Below, one piece after another: positions 1 through 6,961 of a DNA stretch of 6,961 bases. The stretch's first letter is position 1. The number at the start of each line of letters is the position of its first letter. Below the pieces are notes generated by a model. The model ran no database searches, was not told where the DNA came from, and saw only the letters and a list, made by a program, of their open reading frames with translations. A program made the position numbers and the translations under genes. Origin of the DNA: OMOG01 sp041485845 (GTDB taxonomy: Bacteria; Acidobacteriota; Terriglobia; Bryobacterales; Bryobacteraceae); the NCBI GenBank assembly GCA_041485845.1, contig JBGPKH010000492.1, positions 1-6,961 on the forward strand, read 5' to 3'.

Positions 1-398
1 ATATCCGCCGCATTGCCGCCATCAAGGACGGCGATGCCGTGGTCGGCAACCGCACCAAGGTCAAGGTGGTGAAGAACAAGGTAGCCTCGCCGTTCCGCGA
101 AGCCGAGTTCGACATCATCTACGGCGAAGGCATCTCCAAGGAAGGCGACCTGATCGATCTCGGCGTGGCGCAGAACATCATCGAAAAGAGCGGCTCCTGG
201 TTCAGCTACAAGGGGGACCGCATCGGCCAGGGCCGCGAGAACGCCCGCCAGTTCCTGAAGGACAACCAGGATATCCGGCAAGCCATCGACACGGAGCTGC
301 GGAAGGCTCTCGGGCTGGTCAAACCGGATCCGGCCGCGGCAGCGGCAGTGGAAGCCCCGGCTACCAGCGCAGCGAAGCCGATCCCCGCGCGGCGTTAG
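1..398 (+). CDS. recA: RecA recombinase, C-terminal part (5' end outside window)
   Basis: Reading from base 3, about 131 residues of the RecA C-terminus are visible; bases 1-2 fit the last two bases of an Asp codon, giving the usual DIRR. RecA forms ATP-dependent filaments on single-stranded DNA, drives strand exchange and triggers LexA cleavage in the SOS response. The identifying stretches are IRRIAAIKDGDAVVGNRT, KVKVVKNKVASPF, EAEFDIIYGEGI, DLIDLGV and the C-terminal domain signature SYKGDRIGQGRENA followed by LKDN. The Walker A and B motifs lie upstream of the window. The GTG at 39 is internal and is not the start. The last ~25 residues form an Ala/Pro-rich tail ending in ARR, unlike the acidic tail of E. 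coli RecA. The gene stops with TAG at 396-398, and no strong U-tract terminator follows. Identification is very secure. Confidence 0.97.
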   Translation, partial: IRRIAAIKDGDAVVGNRTKVKVVKNKVASPFREAEFDIIYGEGISKEGDLIDLGVAQNIIEKSGSWFSYKGDRIGQGRENARQFLKDNQDIRQAIDTELRKALGLVKPDPAAAAAVEAPATSAAKPIPARR

Positions 399-546
399 TG
401 GGACGAGCCTCCGGCCTGTCCGGGAAGTCACAAGTGCCTGCGAGCGGCAACGCTGGTGCGCGCCGCGAGCCAAGGAGAAAGCCACGAACTCGCCGGTCCG
501 GCGCCGATCGGCTCGGAGCCAAGCGACGAGGGTCGCGACCCGTCTC
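399..546. other. Non-coding stretch after recA with short palindromes
   Basis: I find no credible gene in these bases; open frames here have Arg/Pro/Ser-rich composition and no family motifs. A short inverted repeat at 491-503 (CGCCG, 3-base loop, CGGCG) and a perfect 12-base palindrome GGGTCGCGACCC at 530-541 are present. Because it lies just past the stop of the istB remnant on the - strand, this stretch is probably at least partly the non-coding end of the same decayed insertion sequence. I cannot identify the IS terminus or a target duplication. A recA terminator could lie here, but no hairpin followed directly by a T-run is evident. Confidence 0.5.
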
Positions 547-760
547 CTACTCGCCATTTTTGCCGCCACGTCCATTCCTCTTCTTCCGCATCGATTCTCC
601 TTGCGACTCGATCCGATGCGCCGCATGAACCAGCCGGTCCAGGATACTGTCATCCACCGTGGGGTCGCCGATCTGCGCATGCCATTTCCGCCGGCAACCG
701 GCTGGTCAGCGGCGTTGCCTTGGTCGGGTATCGCTCATCGCAGATCTCCAGAAACGGGTG
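547..760 (-). pseudogene. istB: IS21-family istB (transposition helper ATPase) 3' fragment, frameshifted
   Basis: Read on the - strand, the sequence gives HPFLEICDERYPTKATPL and TSRLPAE, then a frame change near 685-687, then WHAQIGDPTVDDSILDRLV, HAAHRIES and QGESMRKKR before a TAG at 549-547. These match, in order, the conserved C-terminus of IstB proteins (EDRY..R.T..TSQLPV..WHE.IGDPT..D.ILDRLVH.AHRIE..GESMR). IstB is the AAA+ ATPase that works with the IstA transposase in IS21 elements. The break is consistent with loss of two bases from an A-run, since one residue is missing between LPAE and WH. Only about 70 codons remain: the Walker motifs and all of istA are absent, and upstream sequence becomes GC-rich repeats. 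It is a dead relic that marks an old insertion between recA and the next gene. Family assignment is by motif recall and is strong. Confidence 0.82.
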
Positions 761-784
761 GCCCGCCACCGCCACGCCCGCGCT

Positions 785-880
785 ACCGCGCTTGCCGCGC
801 GAGCCGCACTTAGCCGCACTGGGCCATGGCCGCCGCTGGCCGGCGCCGAACTAGCCGCGCTCGCCGCGCTCGCCGCGCTC
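785..880. repeat. Degenerate 9-bp GC-rich repeat tract
   Basis: Three perfect tandem copies of GCCGCGCTC occupy 854-880. Diverged copies with the same 9-base period lie at 785-821 (ACCGCGCTT, GCCGCGCGA, GCCGCACTT, then, one base on, GCCGCACTG), with a GCC-rich spacer between. The 9-base period keeps frames open, so several frames look like low-complexity Ala/Leu or Arg/Ala peptides, but none has a ribosome site or family resemblance. The tract separates the istB remnant from the promoter of the next gene and probably arose by slippage. Confidence 0.7.
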
Positions 881-886
881 CTGGCC

Positions 887-917
887 CTGGCAATCGGGCT
901 TCCGCGGGGACTATAAT
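887..917 (+). promoter_or_regulatory. Sigma70-like promoter upstream of the crotonase gene
   Basis: A perfect -10 hexamer TATAAT lies at 912-917. It is preceded at a 19-base spacing by CTGGCA (887-892), which matches 4 of 6 bases of the -35 consensus. An AT-rich TATAAT is conspicuous in this GC-rich surrounding. Transcription would begin near 924, giving a leader of about 64 bases before the ATG at 988. The spacing is longer than the ideal 17, so the -35 assignment is the weaker part. Confidence 0.55.
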
Positions 918-987
918 AGGTTCACCAACGGCGTGTACTCCGCGCGCCCGCCGGTATTCCTGGCTGCCCGCCCTCAGAGCGAATCTC

Positions 988-1749
988 ATGAGCGACATTC
1001 TCCAAATCAAGCCTCAGGGCCGGGTGCTTCGCCTGATTCTCAACCGCGCGGAAAAGCGGAATGCGCTGAACGCGGCACTCTGCCGCGAGCTGGCCGAGGC
1101 CCTGGAGAATGCCGGCCGCGATCCCGGGGTCGGCGCGATTCTGCTCTCGGCCAATGGCAAGTCCTTCTGCGCGGGGATGGACGTCAGTGAAATCGGGCCC
1201 GGCGCCTCCGAGGAGATCGGCGCCGCGAACGAGCGGTTGTTTACCATCGGAACGCGTCTCGGCAAGCCGCTGATCGCGGCGGTGGAAGGCTCCGCGCTCG
1301 GCGGCGGCATGGGACTGGTGGCCAACTGCCATATCGCGATCGCTTCGGAACACGCTACTTTCGGTCTCACCGAAATTCGCCTCGGACTGTGGCCTTTCCT
1401 GGTGTTCCGCGCGGTCGCGGCGGCCGTGGGGGAACGCCGCGCCATCGAAATTGCGCTGACCGGCCGCACGATCGGCGCCCGCGCGGCCCACGAGATCGGC
1501 CTGGTACATGAGATCACACACGACCTGGATGAAGTGGCTCTCGAACTGGCGGCGTCGGTAGCGGCATTCAGCCCGACCGCTCTCCGCCAGGGACTGATGT
1601 TTGTCCAGGCGACCAGAGGCAAGGATTGGGAAACGGCTGGCGCCATCGGGCAGCGCGTGCGCAATGAGGTCTTCGAAAGCTCCGATTTCCAGGAAGGGAT
1701 GCGGGCCTTTCGCGAAAAACGGCCGCCACGGTGGCCGTCGCTGGAATGA
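988..1749 (+). CDS. Enoyl-CoA hydratase/isomerase family protein (crotonase fold)
   Basis: The 253-residue product has normal crotonase length and acts on a CoA thioester, probably as a cytoplasmic hydratase or isomerase. The N-terminal LNRAEKRNALN (18-28) is the usual crotonase start. SFCAGMD (59-65) and GSALGGGMG (101-109) form the CoA-binding and oxyanion-hole segments, and FGLTEIRLGLWP (125-136) carries Glu129, equivalent to the second catalytic Glu of rat enoyl-CoA hydratase. The first catalytic Glu, which normally follows GGG by two residues, is Gly here. This is seen in some methylglutaconyl-CoA or isohexenylglutaconyl-CoA hydratase-like members (LiuC/AtuE type), so the substrate may be a branched or glutaconyl-type CoA; this is inference. 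The ATG at 988 was chosen because the family's N-terminus begins there; the in-frame extension back to 826 translates the 9-bp repeat tract. The ribosome site is weak (AGAGCGA around 976-982). It stands alone, with a hairpin just downstream. Confidence 0.93.
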   Translation: MSDILQIKPQGRVLRLILNRAEKRNALNAALCRELAEALENAGRDPGVGAILLSANGKSFCAGMDVSEIGPGASEEIGAANERLFTIGTRLGKPLIAAVEGSALGGGMGLVANCHIAIASEHATFGLTEIRLGLWPFLVFRAVAAAVGERRAIEIALTGRTIGARAAHEIGLVHEITHDLDEVALELAASVAAFSPTALRQGLMFVQATRGKDWETAGAIGQRVRNEVFESSDFQEGMRAFREKRPPRWPSLE

Positions 1750-1751
1750 TT

Positions 1752-1789
1752 CCTGGGAGGCGCCCTACGAAATATTGGGGCCTCCCAGG
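1752..1789 (+). terminator. Strong hairpin after the crotonase gene, likely terminator
   Basis: CCTGGGAGGC (1752-1761) is perfectly complementary to GCCTCCCAGG (1780-1789), with an 18-base loop, starting 3 bases after the stop codon. There is no T-run after the second arm, so it is not a textbook intrinsic terminator. It may act with Rho or as a 3' end stabiliser. Its place between a gene end and the promoter region of the next gene supports a transcript-end role. Confidence 0.6.
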
Positions 1790-1819
1790 CTCAGATACAG
1801 GATAATGGGGTGGAGGTAC

Positions 1820-1851
1820 TTTACTTTTATGCGTGGCGCGTTTAGTATAGT
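1820..1851 (+). promoter_or_regulatory. Candidate promoter for smc
   Basis: The stretch 1816-1856 is AT-rich against its surroundings. TTTACT at 1820-1825 can serve as a -35 box. The -10 could be TAGTAT (1843-1848, 17-base spacing, 4/6) or TATAGT (1846-1851, 20-base spacing, 5/6). Transcription would start close to the TTG start at 1882, leaving a leader of roughly 25 bases. The position is right but the exact boxes are ambiguous. Confidence 0.4.
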
Positions 1852-1868
1852 TACAACTCCCCCGAAGC

Positions 1869-1873
1869 AGAGG
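1869..1873 (+). promoter_or_regulatory. Ribosome binding site that fixes the smc start
   Basis: AGAGG sits 8 bases before the TTG at 1882, and a second purine run AAGG is at 1876-1879. This supports TTG as the start codon: it places the conserved SMC N-terminus (LKLKRVELQGFKSF) at residues 2-15, and there is no ATG or GTG close by that would do so. Confidence 0.6.
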
Positions 1874-1881
1874 TTAAGGCT

Positions 1882-5516
<3,635 letters not shown>

Positions 5517-5520
<4 letters not shown>

Positions 5521-6416
5521 AGCCTGGAAGCCACGTTCCGATCGATCTCTTCATCGGTCCACTCGGTCAGATGGACATCCCGATGGAGACTCCACCGTTC
5601 GGTGTGCGTGATCGCGCCGCCCGGCGGCGCCGCTTCGAGTGGTCCCAGCGTCTCCATTTCCAGGAAGTCGCGATTGGTGAAGGTCTCGAGCGAGCAGCCC
5701 ATGTCGGGATACGCCGCGGACCCCTGGGCCGCGGTGGTCGACTTCACGAACAGGTCGGAGCCGAGTAAGTACGCCTGCCAGGTGTTGCGGTTCCACAGGC
5801 CCGCCTTGACCGGCGAAGTTGCCTGCGGGTCTTGTCGTAGGACCAGATACTTCTCCGTGAACTGCCAGCGCGGGTCGCTGAAGTTGGTGTAGGCCCACAT
5901 GACCAGGGGGTTGGCCGGCTGAAGCGCCTGGGGGTGAGTGCCGCGCGGCGGGAATGCGGTGACCGCAGTGCCGCCCGGCGCCATCATGGTGAGTGCCCAG
6001 GGGGCCACGGTCCGGGGCGAAGTGTTGGCGTTGCGGAGTCGATGGACAACTTGGATGCTGCCGTCCGCACCCATGCTCACCACCATCTGCTTCTGAAAGC
6101 CGGTCTCCTTCTCAACCGGCTATATGAGCGTGATCGAGTCGCCCTCGATGGCCGCCCCGACGGGAGAGTTATCGAGACCGTAGGACAGGTCCACGGATTC
6201 AGGCGCCAGCCAGAGCCGGTGGCCCCCGCGCGGCTGCCAGTCCGGCTCGCCGGACTTGCCCAGTTGATCGCGAAACTCCTTGAACAGATTCTGCCCGCCT
6301 GCGAAGCCACAGCGAATCACGCGCGGGCCGACATCAGTGGTCACCACCACCTCGACCTCGCCGTTCGTCAGGCGGTAGCAATGCGGCCAGCCGGCATATT
6401 CCGTCGCGGAGATCAT
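5517..6416 (-). pseudogene. Aldose-epimerase-like (galactose-mutarotase fold) protein with in-frame amber codon
   Basis: From the ATG at 6416 the frame runs 299 codons to a TAA at 5519-5517, but codon 99 is TAG (6122-6120). Both halves are in the same frame, so this is a point nonsense change and not a frameshift. The N-terminal half has NGEVEVVVTTDVGPRVI, GGQNLFKEF and GGHRLWLAPES. The C-terminal half begins PVEKETGFQKQM and has QVVHRLRNAN, APWALTMMAPGG and CSLETFTNRDFLEMETLGP. These are the landmarks of aldose-1-epimerase-like proteins, including a DUF4380-type group; such enzymes act on sugars, but the substrate here is unknown. The break lies in ITLI*PVEKETG, where family members as I recall them have Gln or a similar residue, so CAG to TAG would explain it. 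Everything else is intact. A recent nonsense mutation, a base-call error or amber readthrough are all possible. The start was chosen because the family N-terminus (ATEYAGWPHCYRLTNGEVE) begins there; the frame stays open upstream to 6530. Confidence 0.78.
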
Positions 6417-6657
6417 CGTCTCATTCTGGCATGCCTCGCTGGCTGAGTATTTGCTATCGTAGCGCTCGTAGCGCAGCATCCGCAGGATCGCGGCGGCCGC
6501 TCCGCGCGCCAACACCGAAATCGCCATCACGTCCCGTTCGGGCCACGCGCGCCTTCACACCCTTCCCCTCGGTGGACGGCAGGCCGTCATAGACCGAGAG
6601 GTGCTGGGTGAAGCCGGAGTCCCGGAACGGCTCGCCGGCCAGTCCCGGAGAATTCAC
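6417..6657 (-). pseudogene. Frameshifted remnant of an unrecognised gene
   Basis: On the - strand one frame from 6657 reads SPGLAGEPFRDSGF, TQHLSVYDGLPSTEG and KGVKAR, which looks like real protein. Close to 6560 this quality moves to another frame, giving AWPERDVMAISVLARG, AILRMLRYERYDSKYSAS and EACQNE. Joined, KGVKAR-AWPERDVMAI is a plausible continuous sequence with one indel. The second frame then runs without a stop into the epimerase-like gene at 6416. The piece preceding 6657 is cut by a stop codon and then by the palindromic element at 6666. I do not recognise the family. It could also be an N-terminal extension plus coincidence, but protein-like composition in two successive frames argues for a decayed gene fragment truncated by the neighbouring element. 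Confidence 0.4.
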
Positions 6658-6665
6658 CTAGATGG

Positions 6666-6839
6666 GTATGTGCTTCACTCAGGTAGACACCATTCGGAGC
6701 GAAACGTGGGGCGGGCGCCCTCGCCCGCTGCCGGCCCCCTGGCCGGCCTACTGCCGGGCGGACGGGGGCGTCCGCCGCGGACCAGGGGGTCCGCCCTACA
6801 AAGCGTTCGCCAGAGCCATTACCTGAGTCAAGCACATAC
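6666..6839. mobile_element. 174-bp palindromic MITE-like element
   Basis: Left end GTATGTGCTTCACTCAGGTA (6666-6685) matches the reverse complement of 6820-6839 at 19 of 20 positions. Between these inverted ends lie two 29-bp spacers of equal length, then the four-hairpin array. The centre of the outer repeats (6752.5) is the same as the centre of the hairpin array, so the element is one symmetric unit. It has no transposase gene; open frames through it only translate the repeat. Small size, terminal inverted repeats and lack of coding capacity fit a miniature inverted-repeat element. A TA at 6667-6668 and 6837-6838 could be an IS630/Tc1-type target site, but TA is self-complementary within the repeat, so this is weak. 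No other target duplication is clear. It truncates the remnant gene on its left. Confidence 0.75.
6707..6799. repeat. Four-hairpin GC-rich array with GTAG-type feet (REP/BIME-like core)
   Basis: Four hairpins follow each other: 6711-6728 (7-bp stem, loop CCCT), 6730-6747 (7-bp stem, loop CCCT), 6757-6776 (8-bp stem, loop GGGG) and 6777-6794 (7-bp stem, loop AGGG). Their centres are spaced 19, 28 and 19 bases. The right half is the imperfect reverse complement of the left. The right edge reads GTAG on the - strand (6799-6796) directly before its hairpin, the left edge reads GTGG on the + strand (6707-6710), and another - strand GTAG (6750-6747) abuts the second hairpin. GTAG at the foot of a short hairpin is the hallmark of REP sequences moved by RAYT-type (TnpA-REP) proteins. 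Translated on the - strand this type of repeat gives VGRTPWSAADAP, a peptide I recall from spurious ORFs in Acidobacteria-like genomes. Confidence 0.7.
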
Positions 6840-6864
6840 TTGAGAGTACCGTGATCATAGGGCG

Positions 6865-6880
6865 GGCGGCTCATGCCGCC
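6865..6880. repeat. Short hairpin near right end
   Basis: GGCGGC (6865-6870), loop TCAT, GCCGCC (6875-6880) forms a perfect 6-bp stem with a 4-base loop. It is preceded by ATAGGGCG (6857-6864), resembling the GTAGGGCGG foot of the nearby hairpin array, so it may be a solitary REP-like copy. It also contains the TGA of the putative - strand gene end. Confidence 0.45.
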
Positions 6881-6961
6881 AAGCTGGTTCCTTCGGTGCG
6901 GGATAGGTCAAGCCGGTCGCGGATGAATTTCACGAGGATTGAGGTTTTGGCGGCAGCCGCG
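6871..6961 (-). CDS. Possible 3' end of a - strand gene (5' part outside window)
   Basis: Entering from the right edge on the - strand, a stop-free frame gives about 29 residues ending KTSILVKFIRDRLDLSR and EGTSLAA, with a TGA at 6873-6871. The mix of hydrophobic, basic and acidic residues looks like a genuine protein C-terminus, and a hairpin sits at the stop codon as many gene ends show. The fragment is too short to identify, and 29 open codons can occur by chance in GC-rich DNA. If real, it points the same way as the two pseudogenes to its left, across the palindromic element. Confidence 0.3.
   Translation of the reverse strand, partial: AAAAKTSILVKFIRDRLDLSRTEGTSLAA

Noticed and set aside
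530..541. 12-base perfect palindrome GGGTCGCGACCC as an operator
   Set aside because: Such a palindrome is not rare in GC-rich DNA, and nothing around it suggests a regulated promoter.
398..916. Several short + strand open frames between recA and the crotonase gene
   Set aside because: They are Arg/Pro/Ala-rich, lack ribosome sites and overlap the antisense istB remnant or the 9-bp repeats.
826..987. N-terminal extension of the crotonase gene from an upstream ATG at 826
   Set aside because: It translates the repeat tract and the promoter; the family N-terminus starts at 988.
5571..6446. + strand open frames opposite the epimerase-like gene
   Set aside because: They are shadows; the - strand frame carries the family motifs on both sides of the amber codon.
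6707..6799. CRISPR array
   Set aside because: The repeats are self-complementary hairpins in inverted orientation with no unique spacers of constant length.
6587..6874. A 95-codon - strand open frame through the palindromic element
   Set aside because: Its VGRTPWSAADAP-type peptide is a translation of the hairpin array, and YLSEAHT and KYVLDSG are translations of the two terminal repeats.

Overview
The window is a GC-rich bacterial chromosomal segment. It runs from the 3' end of recA, past an insertion-sequence remnant, to an enoyl-CoA hydratase-family gene and a full-length smc gene on the + strand. Convergent genes and gene remnants lie on the - strand at the right. The GC-rich codon use, the smc type and the GTAG-footed GC-rich palindromes suggest an Acidobacteriota (Solibacter/Bryobacter-like) genome. 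This is inference from memory of such genomes, not proven by the sequence.

Layout: 1-398 is the RecA C-terminus. 399-987 has no intact gene: it holds short palindromes, a frameshifted IS21-type istB 3' fragment on the - strand (547-760), a degenerate 9-bp repeat tract (785-880), and a good sigma70-like promoter (887-917) reading into the next gene. 988-1749 is a crotonase-fold protein lacking the first canonical hydratase glutamate. 1750-1881 has a perfect 10-bp stem hairpin, a candidate promoter and a ribosome site for smc. 1882-5520 is a complete chromosome-segregation SMC ATPase. 5517-6416 (-) is an aldose-epimerase-like gene interrupted by one in-frame amber codon; its stop codon overlaps that of smc. 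6417-6657 (-) is a frameshifted remnant of an unrecognised gene. 6666-6839 is a 174-bp palindromic, MITE-like element. 6871-6961 may be the 3' end of another - strand gene.

RecA and SMC are both core genome-maintenance proteins, but nothing here shows they form an operon: smc has its own upstream signals and recA is cut off from it by mobile debris. The left part and smc look like stable core sequence. The istB remnant (399-987) and the right end (from about 5517) show decay and mobile-element traffic. The most noteworthy structure is the 174-bp element: 20-bp inverted ends (19/20 identical) are exactly concentric with four short-loop hairpins whose arms differ by compensatory base changes. 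I found no sign of a new multi-gene defence or metabolic system.
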